From NCBI RefSeq assembly GCF_024349785.1, contig NZ_AP018817.1, positions 961,501 to 1,025,500 of the forward strand: a DNA stretch of 64,000 bases. The letters run 5' to 3'. A program made the translations under genes and the position numbers. Origin of the DNA: Sphingomonas bisphenolicum (GTDB taxonomy: Bacteria > Pseudomonadota > Alphaproteobacteria > Sphingomonadales > Sphingomonadaceae). Shown one piece after another: positions 39,193 to 47,669 of the stretch (the stretch's first letter is position 1; each line of letters begins with the position of its first letter). The notes under the pieces were generated by a model that was given only the letters and a program-made list of their open reading frames with translations, made no database searches and was not told the DNA's origin.

Positions 39193-39907
39193 CATGATCG
39201 AGGCCATGCGCGGGCTCGGGCTCAAAGGCATGGCAGGCGCGTTCGACGATGCGGTCACCACCGGCCTTCAGCGCCAGCGCACCACGATGGAGATATTGAC
39301 CGATCTTCTGAGGGCGGAAGCGACGCATCGCCACGCCGCGTCGATCCGATACCGGATGGCGGCCGCGAGGCTGCCGATCGTGAAGGACATCGACGCCTTC
39401 CGGTTCGAGGGCACCCCGATCAACGAAGGACTGGTGCGTTCATTGCACAGCGGCGCGTTCCTGCCCGCGCGGCGCAATATCGTCCTGGTCGGCGGTACAG
39501 GCACCGGAAAGACCCATCTGGCCATCGCCATCACCGCTAATGTCGTGCGCTCGGGTGCGCGGGGCCGCTACTTCAACACCGTTGATCTTGTGACCCGTCT
39601 CGAAGAGGAGGCCAGGATCGGCAAAAGCGGCACACTCGCCGCCCAGCTATCCCGCCTCGATCTCATCGTGCTCGATGAACTGGGGTATCTGCCGTTCGCC
39701 CGATCGGGCGGCCAGTTGCTGTTCCATCTGATCAGCAAGCTCTACGAGCAAACCAGTGTCATCATCACCACCAACCTCGCCTTCGGGGAGTGGCCCACCG
39801 TGTTCGGTGATCCCAAGATGACCACCGCGCTCCTGGATCGCGTCACCCATCATTGCGACATAGTCGAGACCGGCAATGACAGCTGGCGCTTCAAAAACCG
39901 GAGCTGA
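39179..39907 (+). CDS. istB: IS21 helper ATPase IstB
   Basis: 242 residues of the DnaC/IstB AAA+ family: Walker [13 protein letters not shown], Walker [15 protein letters not shown] and the arginine-finger region [15 protein letters not shown]. It assembles as a ring on DNA and directs target choice for IstA. Its ATG overlaps the istA end. Confidence 0.94.
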   Translation: MQRHDMIEAMRGLGLKGMAGAFDDAVTTGLQRQRTTMEILTDLLRAEATHRHAASIRYRMAAARLPIVKDIDAFRFEGTPINEGLVRSLHSGAFLPARRNIVLVGGTGTGKTHLAIAITANVVRSGARGRYFNTVDLVTRLEEEARIGKSGTLAAQLSRLDLIVLDELGYLPFARSGGQLLFHLISKLYEQTSVIITTNLAFGEWPTVFGDPKMTTALLDRVTHHCDIVETGNDSWRFKNRS

Positions 39908-40178
39908 TCCTCCCCATCGGCCCTCAATTAAAAGATGCTTTGCGCTGCGCGCGCCTTCGGTCGGGCTACGCCCTCCCTACGCCGCGCGCAGCGCAGGAGA
40001 GCGCGTCAGATCAACCTTGCGCCATCTTGAAATGGGGTCCCTTTTGCGCGCCGATAGGGGGTCCCGTTTGCACGCCGATTGACAAGCCGGTAGCTACGGC
40101 CTGAGCCGCCGCCATAGCCGACGTTGAAGCCGTAGTTCTGCGGCCGTAAAAGCCGCCGCTCGTAGCTGAGTCCTGAAA

Positions 40179-41699
40179 TCAGATATAGAATTTGAACGGA
40201 AGCTTTGGCTCGCCATCCATCGGTGCCGATATCAGCACGTCGCCCACTGCGTTGGCGAACCGGATTGTGACCGGCAGTCGATCGTTGTGAAGACAACTGT
40301 TGAAGTTGATTTTGGTCAGACCCATAACATCCGCAAGCACAGTATCAAGGGAACAAATGCCCCGCGCGACTCGCACAGAAATGGGATTGGGTGTCTCGGG
40401 TCCCATGTAGGTATCGAGGCGCGGCGCGTAGCCGGATGTCCACAGGAATGCGTGGCGGTTGGAGGTCTCGAGCGCCGTCCCGCGAATGACCGGATAACCG
40501 CCCGGCCGGTAGAGTTTCACATTGTCCTTTGCGTCGGAGATCTGGACGCCGACCAGATTGGTTTCTTCTCCGCAGGCGGACTGGAACCCCAGCCACTCTT
40601 CGTCGGTAAAATTGGAGGGCGCGTGGATGAAGAGCTCGCGCGGTGGTGCGTTATGGAGTCGCTCATATTCCCCGACGACCATACTCACTAAGTTAGCAGC
40701 CGCCGGCTCATCTAGGTGGAACTGCCGGGAATCAGTGTGAAACCAAGGCCCCAGCGCGCCTCGGAACACGACACCCTCCCCATCGGAAAGGAACATCTGC
40801 GCGGCGCAGCACGCATGGCGGGCGTCCGCGGACAATTCGCTGCGTTTGTAGACTAAGCCGACATAGCAGACGCCCGGGCGGACATTGGCGAGCTGCCAAG
40901 GTTTGCCGCCCGCCTTGTAATAGGCGCCAGTGCAAAGCTTCCACGCGATCGTAGCCGGATCCTCGACACGACGTATTGGCATGCCGCTCTCTCGCTTGAA
41001 TTCGTCAGGCGTCAAGGTCGTTTCACGAACAATCTGAGTAACGATCCGCTTCGAGAGCAGCCTTGCCTTAAGCTGTCGCCGGAAATGGGTGGCATATTGA
41101 TAGACCGCCGCTTCCCGCTCATCGTCCCCGAACAGGGTTGGCTGCCTCTGCAATTGGCGTGCCCGTGCAACCGTTATCGAGACGACGCCGGCGCTTCGTT
41201 CGGACTTGGGGACGGAAGACTTGGGACGCCCTAGTGAGTAGACAATTTCCGGAATGATGACGAACCAAAAGGCCGGCGGATTCTCCATGCGGTCTGCTTC
41301 CGCAATGAGGCGCGCCACATAAACATCGACCGCGCCGCGCACAGCTTCGTGCCGATTGTCGATCTTGAGAATGCGCTCCAATTCACCTTCGTCTAGGTCG
41401 TCGATCACGCGTACCGGCTCATCAGGCCAAGCCGCGTGAAAGGCCTGCTCGAAGCCAGGGAAGGGGACATGCTGGGGCTCGACCTCGCGGGAGCGCAGCC
41501 CGGGCTTGGGAATCTCGATCACCCGGGTGATCGAAGCCGACCAGCGGCGAAACCGTTGGACGCCCTGCGCAGTGCCGATGACCCCATAGCGAATGCTCGG
41601 CAGGTCCCGGGGATCGCCAACCGGCCCATAGAGAAAGAGACCATCACGTGGATAGGCCAGCTTTTGCCCCATCGCGAATTCAAGCGTAGGTTCGCGCAT
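40179..41699 (-). CDS. Short prokaryotic Argonaute (SPARTA pAgo subunit)
   Basis: Guide-binding MID-PIWI protein of about 506 residues. MREPTLEFAMGQKLAYPRDGL is followed by YGPVGDPR, the usual short-pAgo opening. The MID domain has FWFVIIPEIVYSLGRP and the guide 5'-end pocket YYKAGGKPWQL. The PIWI half has YVGLVYKR, where an active slicer would have Asp, then ACCAAQMFL, FIHAPSNFTDEEW, VIRGTAL and TKINFNSC-LPVTIRFA, ending FKFYI. It is therefore predicted catalytically dead, as in known SPARTA systems. The frame is open to 41804, with alternative ATGs at 41768 and 41771 inside the upstream gene. Confidence 0.88.
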   Translation of the reverse strand: MREPTLEFAMGQKLAYPRDGLFLYGPVGDPRDLPSIRYGVIGTAQGVQRFRRWSASITRVIEIPKPGLRSREVEPQHVPFPGFEQAFHAAWPDEPVRVIDDLDEGELERILKIDNRHEAVRGAVDVYVARLIAEADRMENPPAFWFVIIPEIVYSLGRPKSSVPKSERSAGVVSITVARARQLQRQPTLFGDDEREAAVYQYATHFRRQLKARLLSKRIVTQIVRETTLTPDEFKRESGMPIRRVEDPATIAWKLCTGAYYKAGGKPWQLANVRPGVCYVGLVYKRSELSADARHACCAAQMFLSDGEGVVFRGALGPWFHTDSRQFHLDEPAAANLVSMVVGEYERLHNAPPRELFIHAPSNFTDEEWLGFQSACGEETNLVGVQISDAKDNVKLYRPGGYPVIRGTALETSNRHAFLWTSGYAPRLDTYMGPETPNPISVRVARGICSLDTVLADVMGLTKINFNSCLHNDRLPVTIRFANAVGDVLISAPMDGEPKLPFKFYI

Positions 41700-41727
41700 A
41701 TAGCGCACCCGCGGATAAGTCGGCGCG

Positions 41728-43116
41728 CTACGCTGCGTCCGACGCGTCTTCGATTTCGTCGAAGCCATCATCGTCATCCTCATCAATGGTAGGATCGTCT
41801 TCATCGCTCATCTGGTCGTCGCCGGCGAGCGGGATGCTGACGGGCGCGGTCCACTGCATTGGCGGAATTTTGAGAGCGATGCTTTCGCTGCTGCTCATAG
41901 GTACTTCGAGGACCGCTTTTCCCTCCGCCATCCAGTGCAGGAACGCCAGCAGCATGTCCCGCCAGCGTGCGTTGCGCCAGCCCTTGGCAAACGAGCGACG
42001 TTGGCGATGCATCTTCTTCACATCGTCCATCGCATTCTGGCCATCGGTACTAAAAATAAGGCGGCTGAGCACCCGCACATGGCGAACTGGTGCAGTGCGC
42101 GCGGCCACGGAAATACCGAAATGCCAATGCAGGCCACGCTTCGAGGAGTAGCCCTGAATTTGCCGAGAGCCCGACCATTGACCCATCTGGAACGCGACCT
42201 GATTGGATGGCGCCACATCGGCGCGCGCCCACCAGGCCAGCTGAGTGCCAGACAGCTGGTAGGGTTCCAGCTGCCGGCTCCGAAAAGCGGCTTCCAAACC
42301 TTGGCGTACAAGGTCGGCAAATATGTTGCGGGAGACCCAAGGCTCGATCGCATTTTCTTCCCAACCCTTGTCGAGAAAGGCTCCCAGCGATAGCGAGCCC
42401 GCTGCGCGTAGGGGAAGGCTTGGCCCGAAATGATCCTGCAGGTCATGCGCGGGCGCGAAGGTCAAAAATCCCTCGCGGAACGGGACCAGCGGCCACGGCG
42501 CACCCTTGAGGCTCTTGTCGATCGCGGCCTGAGGCACACCATCTGGAAAGCGAAACTGGCGGATGCGCTTGGGTACTGCGTCCATCAGCAACCAGTTGGA
42601 GATGAGGGCCTCTGGCTGCGACTGGATCCGCCTGGCATTAATAAGATGCACGTCGCGCCAGACGCTGCCATTCACGGGTTCGGTTCGGGGGATGCGGTAG
42701 GTTAGCCCTAAGACATCTAGCAACTCGGCCAGACCTGCGGCCCAGCTCTTCTCAAAATCGATATATTGGGCATGGGCGATCAGAAAGGGTGCTTCGAACG
42801 GCGCCAGCTTCAAGGGGATGATGAACTCCTCGTCACCAATCCGGCGTGCGATGTCGGACGCAATCTGTATCTCGTTGCGGACGCCCTGCTTGTCCACCGA
42901 GACCGGATCCGCGACCAGGAGCACTTTGGCCGCGCGATGGCGTAGGGCATGTTCGAGCTTGCGCTGCCAATCATCGCCGCCCTTGAGGCGCAGGACGTCA
43001 GCCCAGACCTCATAGCCCATCGCCGCCAGCTTGGCGCCGAGCCAGAGCGTGAACATGTTCTGCTCCGGGCTTGCGTGGCTGATGAAGATCGCTTCGCGTG
43101 GTTCCTCTTGGTCCAA
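41728..43116 (-). CDS. TIR-APAZ protein (SPARTA effector subunit)
   Basis: Partner of the short pAgo; in known SPARTA complexes it degrades NAD(P)+ when guide RNA finds invader DNA, killing or arresting the cell. 462 residues. The N-terminal TIR domain has IFISHASPEQNMFTLWL, GYEVWAD, and KGGDDWQRKLEHAL with E55 as the likely NADase residue. The APAZ region (about 150-430) has WRDVHLINARRIQSQPEALISNWL and the later RGLHWHFGISV. The tail (about 430-462) is strongly acidic. A TTG start at 43116 with a GAGGAG site is preferred over longer open frame. Confidence 0.88.
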   Translation of the reverse strand: MDQEEPREAIFISHASPEQNMFTLWLGAKLAAMGYEVWADVLRLKGGDDWQRKLEHALRHRAAKVLLVADPVSVDKQGVRNEIQIASDIARRIGDEEFIIPLKLAPFEAPFLIAHAQYIDFEKSWAAGLAELLDVLGLTYRIPRTEPVNGSVWRDVHLINARRIQSQPEALISNWLLMDAVPKRIRQFRFPDGVPQAAIDKSLKGAPWPLVPFREGFLTFAPAHDLQDHFGPSLPLRAAGSLSLGAFLDKGWEENAIEPWVSRNIFADLVRQGLEAAFRSRQLEPYQLSGTQLAWWARADVAPSNQVAFQMGQWSGSRQIQGYSSKRGLHWHFGISVAARTAPVRHVRVLSRLIFSTDGQNAMDDVKKMHRQRRSFAKGWRNARWRDMLLAFLHWMAEGKAVLEVPMSSSESIALKIPPMQWTAPVSIPLAGDDQMSDEDDPTIDEDDDDGFDEIEDASDAA

Positions 43117-43335
43117 TGCAGCTCCTCGCACCTGTTTTGTTCTCCACCCATACCTTGTCTGGACGCATGACGCGACCGCCAATTGAGCAGGGTTCCGTGA
43201 GAACCGAGGCTACGAAAATGTGTTGGCTCGTCCTGTCGCAAAGATCGATCTTGAAAAACTTCACTCTCGATTCGTGGTCATTGCGCTGATTAAGCAACCG
43301 AGCCAAACTCATGGTTGCAAACCGGGGAGGTATCA
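43117..43335. promoter_or_regulatory. Divergent control region between SPARTA and the TIR/2TM/SLOG operon
   Basis: 219 bp separate the two divergent defence units. A small inverted repeat (GCAACC at 43294-43299, GGTTGC at 43313-43318) lies 18-40 bp before the TIR start and could be an operator. The region is visibly AT-richer than the chromosome. I cannot assign -35/-10 elements reliably. Confidence 0.4.
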
Positions 43336-43749
43336 ATGGCGGAGCCACGCGCGTTCATCAGCTTTGACGTCGACAATAACAGTAACGAGAAAATGCTCTT
43401 CGCAGGGCAGGCCTGGCATTCAAAGACACCGTTTAGTCACGAGGATTGGTCAGCGAAGGAGCCAATGGCTCAGTCGCAGTGGGAAAATCTCGTAAAGGCG
43501 AAAATCAATAAAACTCACTTGATGATTGTCCTTGTTGGAAAACACATGAGCACAGCCACGGGCGTCGTGAAAGAGATTGCGATGGCGAAAGCTCAAGACG
43601 TTCCATATTTCGGCGTGTATGTCGGTGGTGCCGATGCAAATAGCACGCTTCCGGTCGGATTGGCGCGGAATCGCACGATCCCTTGGACTTGGGATGGCGT
43701 CGCCGCTGCGGTCACTCAGATGATGGGTGAAGGCAAGAACAAGAAATGA
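43336..43749 (+). CDS. TIR-like (ThsB/DUF1863-type) protein
   Basis: 137 residues in the pattern of Thoeris ThsB: RAFISFDVDNNSNEKMLFAGQ, TPFSHEDWSAKEP, THLMIVLVGKHMSTATGVVKEIAMAKAQDVPYFGVYVGG in register. E80 in TGVVKEI is the likely catalytic Glu. ThsB-type enzymes convert NAD+ to cyclic ADP-ribose-type signals. It is first in a three-gene operon; the ATG has a GGGGAGGT site. It differs from the TIR domain of the divergent TIR-APAZ protein, so the locus has two TIR types. Confidence 0.87.
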   Translation: MAEPRAFISFDVDNNSNEKMLFAGQAWHSKTPFSHEDWSAKEPMAQSQWENLVKAKINKTHLMIVLVGKHMSTATGVVKEIAMAKAQDVPYFGVYVGGADANSTLPVGLARNRTIPWTWDGVAAAVTQMMGEGKNKK

Positions 43750-43750
43750 G

Positions 43751-44323
43751 ATGCTGGCTGCGGGTACGGTGGGTAGCGACGCTGCCCCAGCAGGATTGCC
43801 TCTGGTGAAAGGCCAACAGTATCTACAAGGCCAATCCGTCTCTGATCGGCGCAAAGTCGAGCAAGCTGAGCGCCTAGAACAATACAAGTTGATGGTCGAA
43901 ATGGCGGATAGGGTTAGCCAGCGGCGGCAGGTGGCTAACTCATTCTACCTTTCGATAAACACGATTCTGGTTGGCGGATCAGCATATTTTGGAGGCGGCA
44001 CCCCTCCCCTCAAGACAGCGTTGTTGGTGTCGCTGGCTGGCGTGCTGGTTTGCCGATATTGGAGCCGATCTATCCTCAGCTATAAAACGCTCAACACGGC
44101 CAAGTTTGGTGTGATCAACGACATGGAACGGAAGCTGGTCGAGCAACCTTTCACGGAAGAATGGGCAAGGCTCGATCCAGATGGTGACGGCAAGAAGCAC
44201 AATTCCTTCTACGAGACTGAGAAGTTCGTGCCGCGCGTGTTCGTTGGAATCTACGTCTTTCAGGCTGTGACCGCGATCCCCTGGCAATCGCTATGGCAAC
44301 GCTTGCTCGCGTTCGCCTGTTAG
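43751..44323 (+). CDS. SLATT/RipA-like two-TM membrane protein
   Basis: 190 residues. A polar N terminus leads to an amphipathic helix (ERLEQYKLMVEMADRVSQRRQVANSFYLSI) and two closely spaced transmembrane helices (about 72-88 and 95-112), then SKTLNTAKF-like and WARLDPDGDGKK segments and a final hydrophobic stretch near 165-182. SLATT-family 2TM proteins are predicted pore-forming effectors in nucleotide-signalling conflict systems. The start lies 1 bp past the TIR stop, a tight operon; a GTG at 43727 is an alternative start. Confidence 0.78.
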   Translation: MLAAGTVGSDAAPAGLPLVKGQQYLQGQSVSDRRKVEQAERLEQYKLMVEMADRVSQRRQVANSFYLSINTILVGGSAYFGGGTPPLKTALLVSLAGVLVCRYWSRSILSYKTLNTAKFGVINDMERKLVEQPFTEEWARLDPDGDGKKHNSFYETEKFVPRVFVGIYVFQAVTAIPWQSLWQRLLAFAC

Positions 44324-44334
44324 GAGGGTAGGAA

Positions 44335-44808
44335 ATGAAAATCGGTGTAACTGGCCATCAACGGCGTGAGGGTATCGACTGGCGGTGGGTTAGGTCGCGC
44401 ATCGACCAATATCTCGCGGGAAAATCGATCATCTTCGGTTATTCCAGCTTGGCGGCGGGCACCGATCAAGTCTTTGCAGACGCCGTGCTGGATGCGGGTG
44501 GCAAGCTGATAGCTGTCGTTCCCATTGAGGGCTATGCTAGCCAGTTCGAAGATGAACCGCTCAAGGAGTATAAGAGACTTCTCGCAATGGCCCAGATTGT
44601 CGATTTGCGATCGAAAAAGCCCGACGAGGGTGCCTTCCTAGATGCAGGAAAATGGATCGTCAGAGATGTGGATCGCATGGTTGCCGTTTGGGATGGTGAG
44701 GACGCGGTCGGACGGGGCGGCACTGCTGACATTGTGGCATATGCCATGTCCCTGGGACGGCAGGTCCATCACATCGATCCCATCAAGCGAACGATCACAG
44801 ATATTTAG
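44335..44808 (+). CDS. SLOG-fold protein (predicted nucleotide sensor)
   Basis: 157 residues with a Rossmann-like pattern of the SLOG/DprA-YpsA superfamily: MKIGVTGHQRREG (strand then Gly/His loop), IIFGYSSLAAGTDQVFADAVLDAGGKLIAVVP in register, and MVAVWDGEDAVGRGGTADIVAYAMSLGRQV with a Gly-rich ligand loop. SLOG domains bind nucleotide-derived ligands; in Thoeris ThsA one senses the TIR product. Here it is a stand-alone protein 11 bp behind the membrane protein with a GGAGGG site, last in the operon. Confidence 0.85.
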   Translation: MKIGVTGHQRREGIDWRWVRSRIDQYLAGKSIIFGYSSLAAGTDQVFADAVLDAGGKLIAVVPIEGYASQFEDEPLKEYKRLLAMAQIVDLRSKKPDEGAFLDAGKWIVRDVDRMVAVWDGEDAVGRGGTADIVAYAMSLGRQVHHIDPIKRTITDI

Positions 44809-45100
44809 CGCGCAACGTCCGATCCGCTAGCGCCTCGGAAACTTACCTGAGTATAAGCGGCCTTAGCGCGATTTAGTCCCAGAATCGCTCCGCCCCCCAA
44901 AGTCGACAAGCCGGCACCTCAAGGCCTATCTGAACCAAAGGCGGCTTGCCCCGATCAACCAGCCCGAAGCGGACTTTCGGGAACGTCCGCAGCCCCGGTC
45001 ATTCCTTCGATGAAGCAAACAAACAAACGGTGGGTTAGAAAAACGGGACAAGGCAACTGATTTACGCCGCCCCTTTAGGCTTGTGGGCGTAAGCCAAGCC
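44809..45100. other. Gap between SLOG gene and relaxase 3' end
   Basis: 292 bp without a convincing gene; a long antisense frame overlaps the relaxase and is not protein-like. No repeat or hairpin stands out. Confidence 0.4.
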
Positions 45101-45944
45101 TCACCCAAGACCAGCTCCCTTCGCGGTGCCAGCCGCCAACCCGGATGCCGCCGCCTGAGCGATAGCAGTCTGCACCTGGCCGGCCCGTTCACTGATCGCA
45201 GCGACCAGCTTGCCGCGATCGTTTGTGAAGATGGTCGCGGATTCCTTTGCTCGGGATATCCCCACATAGAAGGATTTTTGATCGACCAGATTGACCGCCT
45301 TGCTGTCAGCATGGATGATGACATGATCGGCGGTGCGCCCCTGCGCGGCAAAGGCGGTATCGACATAGCCATGGGTGATATGCCGGTCGCGGGCAGAATC
45401 GAGATGAAGCGTCTCGGTCGTTCCTTGCCCGATATGGATGGTGGCGGTGCGAGCCTGCTGATCCACGGCGATTACCTCGGCGCGCGCGCCATTGATCCGG
45501 CCTGCCTCCCGGTCATTGCGGGTGAAGCGGATGGCATCGCCGGCTTTTAGATCGATCGGCTGGGCTGAGAAGGCCTGGGCATGCCCCGCACCCCATTGCC
45601 GCGAGCGCCAGTCCACCTCGCGCCCGTCCTCCGCCTTGAGCGCTATGGCAGCCCTGGCCGGGTCGATGCGCTCGACGCGATAGGCTTCACCCCGCACGAC
45701 GCCCTTGTCGGCATAGTCGCGGGTGAAGCGGACAACATCGCCCATGTCGTAACTCAAGGGATCGCGCGCCTCCGCGCGGGTCAGTCCCTTGTTGACGAGA
45801 GCTTCCACCGGGACGGCAGGCCCGGTCAGCGCCCCCGACCGGGTAAGCGCCGTACGAATGTCGGCTGTCAGCGCGTCGCGCCCCTCGCGCGACGGCTCGA
45901 TAACGAGGGTGCGGGCGCGCCCCGCCTTGTCCAGCCTGGCATAC
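45101..45944 (-). pseudogene. MobF relaxase, C-terminal fragment (split by IS21-family insertion)
   Basis: Continues the relaxase/helicase begun at 50476. It contains the second helicase core, with DVVRFTRDY, DAIRFTRNDREAGRINGARAEV, GYVDTAFAAQGRTADHVIIHADS (motif V/VI region) and FYVGISRAKESATIFTND. If the element at 45945-48549 is removed together with one copy of the 8-bp duplication, the two parts join in frame (ERYA-RLDKAGRAR) into a protein of about 920 residues. Alone it lacks the catalytic relaxase domain. Confidence 0.92.
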
Positions 45945-46115
45945 TGCGCGTTTCGCGTGATCGCGGGCACTGATTTCATCTGATCGCGGGCAGCGATTTC
46001 ACGGGAAGCCGGGCACCTATTTCACACGATCGCGGGCACTGATTTCGCGCGATCGCGGGCAGGCATGACCAACGAACTGCAGTTACTCCGCCTCCTGAAA
46101 CACAGGAGGATTGGA

Positions 46116-47654
46116 ATGCCGACAGGACGTTTGACCATGCGCCGTATTCGCGACGTTTTGCGATTGAAGTTTGCCCAAGGGCTGAGTGAGCGGGCGATTG
46201 CGTCCTCGCTTGGGCTTGGGAAAGGGAGTGTGGGCACGTACCTGCGGCGCGCCCGGGATGCTGGACTGGGCTGGCCCCTGCCGGAGGGGCTGGATGATGA
46301 CAGCCTTGAGCTGCTGCTATTCCCGAACGCTTCAGACGTGGCCGATCCAGACCGGCCAGTTCCGGATTGGGCCGTAATTGATCAGGAACTGCGCAAGCGC
46401 GGGGTCACGCGCATGTTGCTGTGGCAGGAATACCGGGCACAGCACCCCCACGGATTTGGCTACACATGGTTTTGCACCCACTTTGACGCGTGGAAAGGCC
46501 GTGTACGGCCGAGCATGCGGCAAACGCATGTGGGCGGCGAAAAGGTGTTTGTCGACTTCTCCGGCGACACGATCGAGATCGTTGACCCGGCAACCGGTGA
46601 GGTGAAAGCGGCCAAGCTGTTCGTCGCAGCGATGGGGGCCTCAAGCTATACCTACGCCTTGGCTGTTGCCAGCGAAGGGCTGGAGGATTGGATTGCGGCC
46701 CATGTGGGGATGTTTGCCTATCTGGGCGGTGTGCCGAAGGTGGTCGTACCCGACAACCTGAAATCGGCTGTGATTAAGCCGGACCGCTATGATCCCGGCT
46801 TGAACCGGACCTATGCTGAAATGGCCGGGTACTACGGCACAGCAATCCTGCCGGCGCGCGTGCGAAAGCCAAAAGACAAGGCCAAAGTCGAGGTAGCCGT
46901 GCAAGTCGCCCAGCGCTGGATCCTGGCAAGGTTGCGCAATCGCAGGTTCTTCTCACTAGCCGAGCTGAACACTGCCATCCGGCCATTGCTCGACGAATTG
47001 AACATGCGCGTCATGCGTGACTATGGCGCCAGTCGCGCTGATTTGTTCGCCACATTGGATCGTCCGAACTTGCAGCCGCTGCCCGCCGATCCCTATGTCT
47101 TTGCGCGCTGGAAACGGGCCCGTGTCGCCCCCGATTATCACATCGAGGTAGATCGCTGCTGGTATTCTGTGCCGTTCAACTTGATCCGGCAGGACGTGGA
47201 CGCGCGGGTTACTCATGCCACGGTAGAAATCTTCCATCGTGGCAAACGCGTCGCTAGCCATCTGCGCGATCCCGGACGGCGTAGTCATGTCACGGCGGCC
47301 GAGCATATGCCGTCGGCGCACCGCCGCTATGCCGAATGGTCCGCGACGCGCATTCTGAACAGCGCCGCAAAGCTGGGGCCCTCCGTGGCTGCGTTTTGCG
47401 ATATCGTAATGCAGGACAGGCCGCACCCCGAACAAGGCTTCCGAACCTGCCTGGGCGTGCTGTCGTTGGCCAAAAGCTTCGAGCCCCGGCGGATCGATGC
47501 CGCATGCCGCCGGGCCGTCGCCATCAAGGCCCGATCGGTCGCATCCATCCGCTCGATCCTGAAGACCGGTCTTGATCAGGCTTTCCTGGAACCAGACCCC
47601 GAAGAGCTGCCGCTGCAACACCGCAACATCCGCGGCCAGAACTATTACCACTGA
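46116..47654 (+). CDS. istA: IS21-family transposase IstA
   Basis: 512 residues. HTH at the N terminus (RIRDVLRLKFAQGLSERAIASSLGLGKGSVGTYLRRA), DDE core (KVFVDFSGDTIEI; GVPKVVVPDNLKSAV; KPKDKAKVEVAV), and C-terminal DNA-binding region (HIEVDRCWYSVPFNLI). The ATG at 46116 has an AGGAGG site; longer open frame upstream lies in the terminal repeats. It resembles the IS408/IS1326 branch and is distinct from the other IS21 copy. Confidence 0.93.
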   Translation: MPTGRLTMRRIRDVLRLKFAQGLSERAIASSLGLGKGSVGTYLRRARDAGLGWPLPEGLDDDSLELLLFPNASDVADPDRPVPDWAVIDQELRKRGVTRMLLWQEYRAQHPHGFGYTWFCTHFDAWKGRVRPSMRQTHVGGEKVFVDFSGDTIEIVDPATGEVKAAKLFVAAMGASSYTYALAVASEGLEDWIAAHVGMFAYLGGVPKVVVPDNLKSAVIKPDRYDPGLNRTYAEMAGYYGTAILPARVRKPKDKAKVEVAVQVAQRWILARLRNRRFFSLAELNTAIRPLLDELNMRVMRDYGASRADLFATLDRPNLQPLPADPYVFARWKRARVAPDYHIEVDRCWYSVPFNLIRQDVDARVTHATVEIFHRGKRVASHLRDPGRRSHVTAAEHMPSAHRRYAEWSATRILNSAAKLGPSVAAFCDIVMQDRPHPEQGFRTCLGVLSLAKSFEPRRIDAACRRAVAIKARSVASIRSILKTGLDQAFLEPDPEELPLQHRNIRGQNYYH

Positions 47655-47669
47655 CAGAGGAGATTACTG

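Larger units (their letters stand above)
37713..40084 (+). mobile_element. IS21-family element, left end missing
   Basis: istA lacks its first codons, cut by the IS66 end at 37712, while istB and the right end are intact. The right end contains two spaced copies of GGGGTCCC-TTTGC-CGCCGAT ending TTGACA at 40084, the multiple transposase sites typical of IS21 ends. A large hairpin (TGCGCTGCGCGCG / CGCGCGCAGCGCA, 39941-39995) follows istB. Confidence 0.85.

Noticed and set aside
40085..40178. Remnant of a Gly-rich exported protein gene between the IS21 end and pAgo
   Set aside because: A short stretch translates to a Gly/Tyr-rich peptide, but it lacks start, stop context and length; I could not support a gene.
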